DNA of 64,000 nucleotides from Candidatus Lachnocurva vaginae. Lineage in GTDB: Bacteria; Bacillota; Clostridia; Lachnospirales; Lachnospiraceae. The notes under the pieces were generated by a model. It did no database searches. It worked only from the letters and a program-made list of their open reading frames with translations, and was not told where the DNA came from. Positions 1 to 9,131 of the stretch are shown one piece after another; the stretch's first letter is position 1; every line of letters starts with the position of its first letter. A program made the position numbers and the translations under genes. Location of the stretch: contig CP049781.1 of NCBI GenBank assembly GCA_011082265.1, forward strand, positions 930,001-994,000, given 5' to 3'.

Positions 1-834
1 CATATAATTTTCATGTAAAAGAAGAAGCTCACTATAGGATCTTACATTATACATATTATACACATAATTTATTGCATTTGTTATATTTGCATACTTCATT
101 CTTGATGAATTAAGCATAGGTATAAGTCTATTTATATATTTTAAAGATTTTTTCCTTCGTCGCTTTAATGAAGATGTCCATAAAAAAAATACTAAAAATC
201 CCATCGTGAAAAATAAAATAATAGAGAAAAAATACCATGTTATATCTAAATCAAATACTGATTCTACTATAAATACTGATATGATAGATATAGCAAATAA
301 TCCTAAAAGTAAAATGCCAATAATCTTAGAATTAGATTCAGCTCTTTTTATATTATCTCTTTCTATCTCAATTGTACCTTTTTCACCTTCAAGATTATTA
401 AGATCTTTTTTTACTTTAGATTGATAAATTTCATTTTTCTTTAATCTATCAAGTGTCTTTACTATTTCATTTTCACTTGTCTCAATTAAGCTATAATCCG
501 ATTCTTTTATAATTTTTTTTCTGATTTTAAATTGATTTTCAGCTTTTGTAAATTCACAAAGTGATTTTGCAAGAGATTTTAATTTTTTAGACTTATCACC
601 CTGTAATTTTTCAATAAAGTCTACATCTTTTAAATATTTTGTGACGACTCTATATTCTTTCTTCTCTGCTTCAATTTCCTTTGTTGTAGAAACAATCTGT
701 TCACATGAATCAAGAATGTATCTTTCTAGTTTCTTTGGATCATCCCAATCATCAAGATTTTGTATGTCCGTAAGAGTTTTTTGAAAGGCTTCGTCTAAAT
801 CGGAATTATTCTTTTTCTTAAAAAAATTAAACAT
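1..834 (-). CDS. Coiled-coil protein with two membrane segments (partial, 3' end outside window)
   Basis: An ATG at 834 opens a reading frame that runs off the left edge (278 codons visible). The first ~165 residues are charged, with many K, E and D, and look like coiled coil (starts MFNFFKKKNNSDLDEAFQ). Two hydrophobic segments follow at about residues 171-191 and 198-218. Next come a basic patch (SLKRRRKK) and a further cytosolic-type stretch. It lies 17 bp downstream of the TPR gene and looks like the last visible gene of the DUF5717-type cluster. I recognise no named family. The topology suggests a membrane anchor for the soluble partners upstream, which is inference. The frame is open through the whole stretch, so the gene is well supported even though its end is missing. 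Confidence 0.8.
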   Translation of the reverse strand, partial: MFNFFKKKNNSDLDEAFQKTLTDIQNLDDWDDPKKLERYILDSCEQIVSTTKEIEAEKKEYRVVTKYLKDVDFIEKLQGDKSKKLKSLAKSLCEFTKAENQFKIRKKIIKESDYSLIETSENEIVKTLDRLKKNEIYQSKVKKDLNNLEGEKGTIEIERDNIKRAESNSKIIGILLLGLFAISIISVFIVESVFDLDITWYFFSIILFFTMGFLVFFLWTSSLKRRRKKSLKYINRLIPMLNSSRMKYANITNAINYVYNMYNVRSYSELLLLHENYM

Positions 835-851
835 AAAACTCCTATATAACT

Positions 852-1667
852 TTATATTCCATTATTTTTAGTATATTCGTTTTCCCAAATTTTTATAAGC
901 GAATTTACTTTCTCTTTATCTTCCTTCATATCTCTATCGATTTCATATAGGAAATCATGTATATCTCGGCTTTCATTTATTTTATTAAATTTGCTTTTCA
1001 CTTCATCCTCAATGTCCGGAGTTATCAAATACTCATTGATAATACTATTAAAGCCTTCTTCATCTTTTAAGATAAGCATCAAAAATAGCAGTTCTTTTAA
1101 TGTCTCTATATTGTGATTTTTATCATAAGCAATTTTAAAGCTTTTCTTTGCTTCTGAAAAGAAAAACATTCTACTGTAGCAAGCACCTATGTCATGATAG
1201 ATATTTCCTTCTTGAGTCTCATTTAAAGAAAGTTTATCTTTATCATACAAAATTGATATATACTCTGGAATAGCATCTGAAAATCTTTCTAGAGAAAGAA
1301 GTCTGTCAGCTCGTATTTTCCTTATCTCAGCTTCACTTTTATTCTGAAATACCGCTATTTTTAAAACTGTTTCTCTAAGTTCTCTTTCAGTAAGATAGCC
1401 CGCATATTTTAAAATTCTACCCATAAATAAATTAAGTGTCATGCCCTTTGCTATCATATCGTCAAGCTCTTTTTGTAAAGTTGTCTCAAAAAGTTCTTCC
1501 CCTATCCATTTTGTAAATTCAGATGACATAAGTTCTTCTGTAATTAAATCCGTATGTTTTATCGAAAGGTATGATAACTCTTCAAGAGAATATATATTGA
1601 TTCCCGCATTTTCAATATAAAAAGGAATATAAGCAAGCGGAGCTTTACATAAAATAAGTTCACTCAT
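852..1667 (-). CDS. TPR-like helical repeat protein of the DUF5716/DUF5717-type cluster
   Basis: A 271-residue soluble protein. The middle (about residues 120-215) reads as TPR-like helices, for example RLLSLERFSDAIPEYISILY and IGACYSRMFFFSEAKKSFKI, with the small/large residue spacing of tetratricopeptide repeats. No signal peptide or membrane segment is visible. A strong Shine-Dalgarno (GGAGG) lies 10 nt before the ATG. It follows the Hsp70-like ATPase gene in the same direction with a ~130-bp gap and precedes the coiled-coil membrane protein. A scaffold role with the ATPase is inferred from position only. The N-terminal ~100 residues resemble nothing I can name. Confidence 0.8.
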   Translation of the reverse strand: MSELILCKAPLAYIPFYIENAGINIYSLEELSYLSIKHTDLITEELMSSEFTKWIGEELFETTLQKELDDMIAKGMTLNLFMGRILKYAGYLTERELRETVLKIAVFQNKSEAEIRKIRADRLLSLERFSDAIPEYISILYDKDKLSLNETQEGNIYHDIGACYSRMFFFSEAKKSFKIAYDKNHNIETLKELLFLMLILKDEEGFNSIINEYLITPDIEDEVKSKFNKINESRDIHDFLYEIDRDMKEDKEKVNSLIKIWENEYTKNNGI

Positions 1668-1770
1668 TTTTATATGACCTCCGATTTTATTTTAATAAGT
1701 CCACTCATTTACTTCCTCCAATTAATTAATAAGTTTCTTAATCTATATTATAAGACTTCATATTAATAAA

Positions 1771-1812
1771 TTAATAAATTTACTCATCTACTTAATAAAT
1801 TTACTCATCTAC
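1771..1812. repeat. Perfect 21-bp tandem duplication of the 3' end of the Hsp70-like gene
   Basis: Two identical 21-bp units lie head to tail at 1771-1791 and 1792-1812. Each contains the last codons (V-D-E), the TAA stop and the following bases of the 1801-3039 gene. The inner copy is part of the gene and the outer copy lies just after the stop. Confidence 0.85.
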
Positions 1813-3039
1813 ACTATCCACTTTGATTTTATATTTCCATTTAAGGCCCGAAGAAGGGGAAATTTCTCCAAATCCTAAATCACTTATATTTACAATAACT
1901 TCTTTATCTGAAACTGCCTTTGATGAAATTTTAAGTCTTGTAGTAGCTGTCTCTCTTTTAGGTAACTCTGTTAATACAATTTTTTCAATTTTATTTTCTC
2001 TTTTATTTACTCTTTGCACCCAAAAATCAATTTCATTATCGCCTATCAAAATAACTTCACATTCACTTTTACTCTTAAACCAGTTTTCTCCCATTTTCTG
2101 AAGTACATAGAACTTCATTTCATTATTTTCAGTGACTTTTAATGAAACACTAAGTTTTAATTCATTATTTCCGATATAAAAATAGTTCCAAGGTATATGT
2201 TCATTTTTTATATATCCATAAAAGCATGCACCCTTTGAATACAAATTTTTCCCGATAAATACTCTTCGACCAGATAACAGATATTTCATAGAATCCTGCA
2301 TCCAACCGCCGTCAAATCCTTCTCCCACAAGATATACTGAAGATGAATTCCTTAGAACATCCATATTTGTAACTATATTATAAAATGCTGTATCTTTCTT
2401 TTCTCCTTGAAGCATCTTAATTCCTGATTTAACATCTACATATATTGGAGATTTTTCTCTGTTTAATGTCATAATATCATATTTTACTTCTTCGCTGTCA
2501 CATTCAAAAAGAATTACATTTTTTAAATAAGTCTCCTTTTCCTGATTAAGTGCATAGTAATAAAATGCTTCCATATAATCAATTATAAATATATGATTTT
2601 CATCTATATTTAAATTCTTTGCAATAAGACTGCAAAGCTCTATCACATCCGTAGATAAAGTTGGAACCGTTATAATTAAAAATGAATTATATTCTTTAGT
2701 ATATGGAAGGCCTGATATACTTAAAAGATAATTTAAATACATACAAAACAAATCTCTTGCCTTGTAATTCTTATCATCCAAAATAACTTCTTCATCATTT
2801 AAAGCTTTTGATACCAAATCAAAAATCTCACTTACATTTCCTATTTGAAGAATTTCTTTCGCTTCTTTTCCATAGAACCATTGTTCAATACCAATTCTTT
2901 TAGCAATTACTGTAGGAATTTGATACTCTTTGCTTCCCATTATTGTGCTTACGCTTTCCGGTTCTTTTTTGCTGTCATCAAAAAAGCTCAATATGGTATT
3001 TTTCTTTCCTAAATCAATTCCAAAATAAATACTATTCAA
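1801..3039 (-). CDS. Hsp70/actin-fold ATPase-like protein (DUF5716-type)
   Basis: A 412-residue protein. It begins with an Hsp70/actin phosphate-1-like motif (YFGIDLGKKNTILSFF). Around residue 170 there is a second motif-like stretch (VILFECDSEEVKYDI), and near residue 240 an adenosine-motif-like GEGFDGGWMQDS followed by RRVFIGKNLYSKGA. The nucleotide-binding half is shorter than in DnaK and no DnaK-type substrate domain is visible; the last ~130 residues are beta-rich. I associate this architecture with DUF5716 proteins of Lachnospiraceae (from memory, not a search). The start is a TTG at 3039 preceded by GGGAG. The giant DUF5717-type gene ends 15 bp upstream, so the two are probably cotranscribed. 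The phosphate-2 region lacks the usual DxG, so ATPase activity is uncertain. Confidence 0.75.
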   Translation of the reverse strand: MNSIYFGIDLGKKNTILSFFDDSKKEPESVSTIMGSKEYQIPTVIAKRIGIEQWFYGKEAKEILQIGNVSEIFDLVSKALNDEEVILDDKNYKARDLFCMYLNYLLSISGLPYTKEYNSFLIITVPTLSTDVIELCSLIAKNLNIDENHIFIIDYMEAFYYYALNQEKETYLKNVILFECDSEEVKYDIMTLNREKSPIYVDVKSGIKMLQGEKKDTAFYNIVTNMDVLRNSSSVYLVGEGFDGGWMQDSMKYLLSGRRVFIGKNLYSKGACFYGYIKNEHIPWNYFYIGNNELKLSVSLKVTENNEMKFYVLQKMGENWFKSKSECEVILIGDNEIDFWVQRVNKRENKIEKIVLTELPKRETATTRLKISSKAVSDKEVIVNISDLGFGEISPSSGLKWKYKIKVDSVDE

Positions 3040-3054
3040 ACTAAGTCTCCCTAA

Positions 3055-6000
3055 TTATAACTTTTTAAAAAGTCTCCTTGTAATTATATCGAGTTTTCCA
3101 TATTCTTTGACAACATTCTTTAAATCATCTTCATTTTTATTAATAGTAGCTTTCATACAATTAATTTTATTAAATCGTCCTTCAGATTCTAAATCAACTT
3201 GCACTTTGTTTGATATTTTTCCCTCAAAAAGTACCTCACCATCTTTTCTTGCGTCGGTAATTGTATAATAAATCAAATCATCATTAAATAAAATAACTTC
3301 TTTTGTATATATGCCTCTATATACTTCCGGAAGAGAAAAGACTTTAAATTCATCGTCATTTTTCTTCATATGTATATAAAGTTTTTGATTTTCTTTTCCT
3401 TTATATTCTATATAGGTTTTATCATATAGGTGATATTTTATTTTTAAATTTTTTGCTGCTTTAGAGAAAAATGCAAATTTTACATTTCTTAAAATATAAA
3501 ATTTAAGAAGACCATCTAGCATTTTTTCTTCTTCAGGTAAAAGGCTTTCCTTTAAGCAAAGATACTTCATAATAGCGATTTTTACTCCATCACTGATGAC
3601 TTTTTTTATAGAAAAGGTTCTATATAATTCGTCAAAAAATTCTTTAGGCAACTTTTCATCTCTTAAAATATAATTATTACTATATACATTTAAAAATGCT
3701 GCATATATAGTATCATTATTAGTATACCTTATAAATTTTAAAAATAACTTTTTTGGGAATCCTTCATCATATCCCATATATAAAATTTGATATATAACTC
3801 TATCATAGTAATTCACATTTACTACATCGCACTCAATTCCTTTATAAAACAGTTCTTTCATCCAATTCACATTACCTATAAAATATTTTTGCAAATAGCT
3901 TACAGACTGCTGTGAATATATTCCGTCATTTAGAAGATTGATTGCATAAATTATAATAAAATCTACCGGTTTAAATTCAAAATAAACTATCATGTAGTTT
4001 ATAAGTTTTAAAATTAAATCTGTATTTAATAAATATATATTTTCATTTTGAATATAATCATATGCGTCTTCATATTTTTCATTTCTTATTGCATAACCTA
4101 TTATATCCGTTTTTAATTTTTTATTTAATTTTAGATTTTCTCTCCTTCCCCATATATAAGAAAGAATAACATCTTCCCTGTGTTCTTTGATTAAAATATC
4201 ATAAAATTTATCATAAATTTTTATAATAAAGTCTGAAGAAATTCTATCATTTTTAAAAATATTTTCGATTATATCTATATCTCCAGGTTTTAAATTATAT
4301 TTTTTATTTTTATCTGTAAATGCATTTATAATATATTCTTCGGAGTATAAATCCGGCTTATCAAGACTCCTCTTTATTTCTTTAAACAAAGGCTGTTCCA
4401 AAATATAATAATCTTCAGATGTATGAACTGTTCCATCTCCGTCAACAAGAAAAATCTTATAATTATTATCACAAATTGATATATATGCACTTCTATGTCT
4501 TACCTGTATAATTTTAGGCTTTCTATATGCACCCTCATAAAGTAAAATCTGAGCCACATTATCTTTTAAAATAGATATTCTTCTCATATGAGAAAATGGA
4601 ACTATAAATTCATTAAAAGCTGTTATATTTTTATTATTTTGCTCCATCTCCTGATAAATGACCGAAAGGTTATCATTAATATTACCATTTTTCATTTCAG
4701 ATAAAGCAAAATCATAAATATCCAAAAGGTAGTTATCATAGGTTCTTCTGAATAAATCTCTTTCAGAAATTATAGAAGAATATAAAAGTGCTTTCCTATC
4801 TGAGGACAAATTGCTAGGGTATCTGAAATACAAAAATACCGATTCAGGAATTATTTCCATCGTATCAAAAGGAAGAGAATTAATATAAGCTTCAAATAGT
4901 CCCACTATATTTAAGCCTTCTTCAATCCCAAGCTTATACCAATCTACTATGCTTGCATTAAATATCTTATTTCTTATGAGATATAAAATTATTGTATTTA
5001 AAGTCTTATAAGAATGATAAAGATTATATGTATAAACTAAAATCTTAAAAATATTCTTATCAAAATGATTTACAGTTAAAGCTGTTTCAGATATCCTATT
5101 TGAAAGATTTTTTTGTATTGTTGAATGCTTAATCCCATAATTAAGTATAGATTTAATAAAAGGTTCAATATCTCTAAGTAAATATGAATTATCATTTAAT
5201 ATATTTAAAGCCTCTGATAATAGTAATGGAGAATTATATCCTCCAATAATCCATTTAGATATATCCTTAAATTTTCTCCCCGGATTGTTTTCATATTCTT
5301 TCCTTAAATTAATAAGAATCATAAATATATATTGGTTCTCCGGGTTTGCTCTAAATATTTTTTCAATTTCTTCGACTAATCTATTTTTATAATTAACATC
5401 ATTTTCAATAAGAACGCAAAGATATAAAAGATATGCCCACTCAAAGCTCAAATAATCCTTTATATCAACCTTTAAATCTTCAATAAGACTTAATGCTTCC
5501 TCCATTTTACCTGATAAAATTTTAGTATGAGTAATTAAAAGTCTTGATAAAACCGGCATTTTAAATACTAAATATTCTTCCATTTCTGTAGGATTTTTAT
5601 CTGAATAATTTTCTAATATTTTATTTATAATTTCAGATTCTTCGTAGTGATCTATCTTATATATATTTATTAAATTTCGATATAATTTTCTTCCCGTAAC
5701 TATTATATTATCCTTTTTTTCTTTATATAAAATAATATCGTTTACAATATTACCTATATACTTTTTCTTTTTTATGTAGTTTTTATCTAAAATATAATTT
5801 TCATTAAATAATGATACTTCAACTTCAATTTTCTCCGAAAAAAGACCGTCAAATAATATTATTTCAGCATAATTTTTCCCTTTATGAAGTTTCTTTTTGA
5901 TTATCGAAAATTCATATTTAAACTCTCTACCCAAGAAATCGTTATCAGTTATCTTTTTAGAAGAAAGATCTATAAAATCTGCATTGGTTGTCACAATAAT

Positions 6001-6669
6001 CTCAAGTTTTCCCCATGTGGATCTCTTTACATAAAATTCCCCTTTACAATCATCCTTTGCATCCTTATAGTAGAAATTATGCGTAGAAACATCAAAAGTT
6101 AATTTATCTTTTAATAAAGCATCTTCGAGAAAATTTTCAAGATTTTTTGCAGAAGGTACAGCTTTTATATATCCTTCATATAAGAGTTTTAAATTTTCAT
6201 CTAAATCTTTAATTAAATTGTAAAAATACTTATTATGAAATATATAAAGTCCTTCATTAAAATTAATCTCACATAATCTTACAAAATCATTTAGATTTTT
6301 TATCTCACCAATAGAAGAATTTATAGGTTTAGCTTTTATATTAATTTCAAAATGAAGTTTTAAATCTCCAGAAGAGTATACTATGTCAAAAAATCCCTTT
6401 AGTACATCTCCTTCAAATAATTTTGTATTTATATGAAAATGAATTTTGCATAAAGTACCGCAAAATGTAGGATTATCTAATATAATATAAGGATTTGAAG
6501 AGTATATAAATCCGACGGCTTCATTATTAAATTCTGATTTAATAATGAAGCTGCCACTTAATTTATCACCTTCAAATCCTTCTATCTTTAAATTATTCGG
6601 AATGATTGATATTTTGACCTTTTCATTCAAAAATCTGTTTTCCGACATTTTTAAGATTTTATCCTTCAC
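3055..6669 (-). CDS. Giant cytosolic protein, beta-domain N-terminus plus helical-repeat body (DUF5717-type)
   Basis: About 1,204 residues with no signal peptide or transmembrane segment. The first ~120 residues look like an Ig-like beta sandwich (alternating hydrophobics such as KISIIPNNLKIEGFEGDKLS). The centre (about 330-1000) is a run of amphipathic helices, as in an alpha-solenoid. The C-terminus returns to beta strands (about 1080-1190). I assign it to the DUF5717-type family on length, composition and the Hsp70-like neighbour. The frame stays open back to an ATG at 6729, but that start would lie inside the argS terminator. I prefer the GTG at 6669, which has GGGAG seven bases before it; ATG 6648 is a second choice. 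It is the first gene of the 1-6.7 kb cluster. Function is unknown. Confidence 0.75.
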   Translation of the reverse strand: MKDKILKMSENRFLNEKVKISIIPNNLKIEGFEGDKLSGSFIIKSEFNNEAVGFIYSSNPYIILDNPTFCGTLCKIHFHINTKLFEGDVLKGFFDIVYSSGDLKLHFEINIKAKPINSSIGEIKNLNDFVRLCEINFNEGLYIFHNKYFYNLIKDLDENLKLLYEGYIKAVPSAKNLENFLEDALLKDKLTFDVSTHNFYYKDAKDDCKGEFYVKRSTWGKLEIIVTTNADFIDLSSKKITDNDFLGREFKYEFSIIKKKLHKGKNYAEIILFDGLFSEKIEVEVSLFNENYILDKNYIKKKKYIGNIVNDIILYKEKKDNIIVTGRKLYRNLINIYKIDHYEESEIINKILENYSDKNPTEMEEYLVFKMPVLSRLLITHTKILSGKMEEALSLIEDLKVDIKDYLSFEWAYLLYLCVLIENDVNYKNRLVEEIEKIFRANPENQYIFMILINLRKEYENNPGRKFKDISKWIIGGYNSPLLLSEALNILNDNSYLLRDIEPFIKSILNYGIKHSTIQKNLSNRISETALTVNHFDKNIFKILVYTYNLYHSYKTLNTIILYLIRNKIFNASIVDWYKLGIEEGLNIVGLFEAYINSLPFDTMEIIPESVFLYFRYPSNLSSDRKALLYSSIISERDLFRRTYDNYLLDIYDFALSEMKNGNINDNLSVIYQEMEQNNKNITAFNEFIVPFSHMRRISILKDNVAQILLYEGAYRKPKIIQVRHRSAYISICDNNYKIFLVDGDGTVHTSEDYYILEQPLFKEIKRSLDKPDLYSEEYIINAFTDKNKKYNLKPGDIDIIENIFKNDRISSDFIIKIYDKFYDILIKEHREDVILSYIWGRRENLKLNKKLKTDIIGYAIRNEKYEDAYDYIQNENIYLLNTDLILKLINYMIVYFEFKPVDFIIIYAINLLNDGIYSQQSVSYLQKYFIGNVNWMKELFYKGIECDVVNVNYYDRVIYQILYMGYDEGFPKKLFLKFIRYTNNDTIYAAFLNVYSNNYILRDEKLPKEFFDELYRTFSIKKVISDGVKIAIMKYLCLKESLLPEEEKMLDGLLKFYILRNVKFAFFSKAAKNLKIKYHLYDKTYIEYKGKENQKLYIHMKKNDDEFKVFSLPEVYRGIYTKEVILFNDDLIYYTITDARKDGEVLFEGKISNKVQVDLESEGRFNKINCMKATINKNEDDLKNVVKEYGKLDIITRRLFKKL

Positions 6670-6715
6670 AAAAAATCTCCCAATATAAATTTTTAAGACT
6701 AAAATCTTTTTTAAT

Positions 6716-6742
6716 TTAAAACCCCGCAATATATATTGCGGG
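6716..6742 (-). terminator. Rho-independent terminator after argS
   Basis: A perfect 9-bp stem (CCCGCAATA / TATTGCGGG) lies 29 bp after the argS stop and is followed on the minus strand by GTTTTAAATT. It separates the glnS-queT-argS group from the DUF5717-type cluster and argues against the upstream ATG for the latter. Confidence 0.8.
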
Positions 6743-6770
6743 ATTTTAAATAACTAAAATATATACTATA

Positions 6771-8540
6771 TTACATTCTATCAGGTGCTTCAAATCCTAA
6801 AAGATCTATTGAGCATAGAAGTACTCTTTCTGTCACTTTAAGTAAACTAATATAATGACTTCTTATTGATTCATTTTCTTCTGAAAGAATCTTAACTGAA
6901 TGATAGAAGTGATTAAAAGCATCACAAACATCATATATAAATGAACATATCTTATGTGGTGCCATATCTTCATAAGCTACTTTCATAATTTCTGAAAATC
7001 TTGACAACACAAGCATTAAAAATCTATCGCTCTCTCCTACAGGTTCTTTTATAAGTTCAGCAAAATCAGCACCTTTCGTTTCTTCAAACTTCTTAAGAAT
7101 AGACTTAATTCTTACAATTGTATAAAGAATGTATGGTCCTGTATTTCCTTCAAATGACGTAAATCTGTCTAAATCAAAAATATAATCTTTTGATGCTTGA
7201 TTAGATAAATCTCCATATTTAAGAGCAGCAACACATACCTTCTTTGCAATATCTTTTGCTTCATCTTCAGGTATATCATGATTAGTTCTAATTTTTTCAT
7301 ACATCTTTTCATTTATTTCATCAAGAAGATCCTCAAGTCTCATTACTCCGCCGGTTCTTGTCTTAAATGGTTTTCCATCTTTACCATTCATAGTACCGAA
7401 GCCTATAAACTCAAGTCTTACATTAGGTGCACAAATCCCCGCTTTCTTTGCACATCTAAATAACTGAACAAAATGTAAATCCTGTCTTTTATCAACAACG
7501 TATACAACCTCATCTGAATGATACTCATTCATTCTCCATACAAGAGTCGCAAGATCTGTTGTATTGTAGTTTGCAGCTCCGTCTGATTTAAGTATCATGA
7601 TAGGAGGCATATCAACTTTATCTTCCGGCTCATCCACGTCCATAACAAGAGCTCCGTTACTTTCATATGCGAGTCCTTTATTTTTCATATCTTTAATCAT
7701 ATCAGGAATATATGGATCCGCATCGGATTCACCTTTCCATAATTCAAAATGAACATTAAGTCTGTCATAAATCTTGCTCATATCTTTTACAGACACATCA
7801 ATGATATGTTTAAATATCTCTGTATAACCTCTATGCCCCTTTTGAAGTTTATACGTTGCATCCATAGCTCTTTTATGAAACTCTTCACTTTCTTTTGATT
7901 TTTTAGATCCGGCAGGATATATATCTTCAAGCTCAGATATAGTAAAAGGTGATTCTTTAGGATATTCACCTGTAAAATTATCATCAAAATATGGAAGATT
8001 TGGTTTTCTATCCTGAAGTTCACATATAATCTGACCTAATTGTGTTCCCCAATCTCCTAAATGGATATCCCCATAAACTGTATGTCCTGCAAATTTTAAA
8101 ATTCTCTTTATACTTTCACCTATAACAGCCGATCTTATATGACCTACATGAAGAGGCTTTGCAACATTAGGGCCGCCATAATCTACAAATACAGTTCTTT
8201 TAACAGGTTCTTTTTCATATCCCATTCTTTCCTTATCTTTTCGCATTGAATCAACAAAGTCAGCAAGGAAAGCACCCTGAACCTTTAAATTAATAAATCC
8301 CGGTTTTGCCACAACTACTTCCGAAAAAACATTGCTTCCCGAAATTTTATTCACTACATCATTTGCAATATCCATAGGATTCTTATGATATTCTTTTGCA
8401 GCTGAAAGGGCTCCGTTGCACTGATATTCACAAAGGTCCGGCCTGTTTGAAAGAGAACAAGAGGCAAATTTTTCATCATAGCCTGCAGATGTAAATCCTC
8501 TTTTCATTTCTTCTGTGATTAATTCAAGAATCGTCTTCAT
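6771..8540 (-). CDS. argS: Arginyl-tRNA synthetase
   Basis: A class I aminoacyl-tRNA synthetase of 589 residues that charges tRNA-Arg in the cytoplasm. The N-terminal domain specific to ArgRS (to about residue 110) is followed by the catalytic core with the HIGH-type motif NVAKPLHVGHIRSAVIG. The KMSKS position is the degenerate GKPFKTRTGG, as I recall it in other Firmicute ArgRS. The C-terminal helical anticodon-binding domain ends GFEAPDRM. Length is normal. An SD (AAAGGA) inside the end of queT precedes the ATG and the two genes are 4 bp apart, so argS is translated from the same message as queT. Confidence 0.96.
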   Translation of the reverse strand: MKTILELITEEMKRGFTSAGYDEKFASCSLSNRPDLCEYQCNGALSAAKEYHKNPMDIANDVVNKISGSNVFSEVVVAKPGFINLKVQGAFLADFVDSMRKDKERMGYEKEPVKRTVFVDYGGPNVAKPLHVGHIRSAVIGESIKRILKFAGHTVYGDIHLGDWGTQLGQIICELQDRKPNLPYFDDNFTGEYPKESPFTISELEDIYPAGSKKSKESEEFHKRAMDATYKLQKGHRGYTEIFKHIIDVSVKDMSKIYDRLNVHFELWKGESDADPYIPDMIKDMKNKGLAYESNGALVMDVDEPEDKVDMPPIMILKSDGAANYNTTDLATLVWRMNEYHSDEVVYVVDKRQDLHFVQLFRCAKKAGICAPNVRLEFIGFGTMNGKDGKPFKTRTGGVMRLEDLLDEINEKMYEKIRTNHDIPEDEAKDIAKKVCVAALKYGDLSNQASKDYIFDLDRFTSFEGNTGPYILYTIVRIKSILKKFEETKGADFAELIKEPVGESDRFLMLVLSRFSEIMKVAYEDMAPHKICSFIYDVCDAFNHFYHSVKILSEENESIRSHYISLLKVTERVLLCSIDLLGFEAPDRM

Positions 8541-8544
8541 ACTT

Positions 8545-9048
8545 TTATTCCTTTTCTACACTATAGAGATTAAAAAATTTATCTTTAAATGGCATCAAAA
8601 ATTTCTTCAGTATATATCCTAATACCATTACGGAGATTACCTCTCCAATACCTACAGTCATCACAAGATATAAATATGCGTCTTCTAATTTATAAGCATA
8701 TTTTAAAATAATTGGTACTATTATAGCATTTAAAACAACCGGTGGTAAGAAAAATAAAAATTTTGTATGTCTTAATTTCCTCGTAAGAATAGCTGCTACA
8801 AGTGTTGTAATACTTCCAAAGATAATATCATAAATAGCACATCCTGTTATAGTATTTGAAAGTATACAACCTATAAAAAGTCCAGGTATCGCCGCCGGAG
8901 TAAATATTGGAAGAATTGTAAGTGCTTCCGATATTCTTACCTGTATAGCTCCATTTGCAAGTCCAAACGCCTGTACATACACTGTTACAACTGTATAAAT
9001 TGCTGCTATCATAGCTCCCATTGTTACATAAACTGTACTCTTTTTCAT
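8545..9048 (-). CDS. queT: Queuosine precursor transporter, ECF S-component-like (QueT family)
   Basis: A 167-residue, very hydrophobic protein with about five to six membrane segments. It starts MKKSTVYVTMGAMIAAIYTV, followed by the QueT-typical AIQVRISEALTILPIFTPAA. QueT proteins are substrate-binding subunits of energy-coupling-factor transporters thought to import preQ1 or related deazaguanines. The assignment is strongly supported by the preQ1-I riboswitch directly upstream. The start is ATG 9048 with AAGGAG nine bases away, not the ATG at 9099, which lies in the riboswitch. The shared ECF ATPase/EcfT module is not in the window and is presumably encoded elsewhere. The queA gene near 62 kb fits the same pathway. 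Confidence 0.92.
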   Translation of the reverse strand: MKKSTVYVTMGAMIAAIYTVVTVYVQAFGLANGAIQVRISEALTILPIFTPAAIPGLFIGCILSNTITGCAIYDIIFGSITTLVAAILTRKLRHTKFLFFLPPVVLNAIIVPIILKYAYKLEDAYLYLVMTVGIGEVISVMVLGYILKKFLMPFKDKFFNLYSVEKE

Positions 9049-9060
9049 ATTAAATTTTCT

Positions 9061-9100
9061 CCTTAGTTTTATTTTACATGTGGATGGTTTCGAACACATG
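9061..9100 (-). promoter_or_regulatory. PreQ1-I riboswitch controlling queT
   Basis: Read on the minus strand: a 6-bp stem CATGTG/CACATG enclosing the 12-nt loop TTCGAAACCATC, followed by the A-rich tail TAAAATAAAACTAAGG. Loop length, the UUC start and the AAAACUAAGG tail match the known preQ1-I class (H-type pseudoknot). The last bases overlap the queT Shine-Dalgarno (AAGGAG at 9059-9064), so ligand binding would be expected to hide the ribosome site, giving translational control. It lies within the operon, after the DUF2225 gene. Confidence 0.88.
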
Positions 9101-9131
9101 GTTCATTTATTTAATAATTCATAATAAATTA

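Noticed and set aside
6670..6729. Upstream ATG (6729) as start of the DUF5717-type gene
   Set aside because: It would place the start within the argS terminator stem, and the extra residues are a translation of terminator and leader sequence. GTG 6669 has a proper ribosome site.
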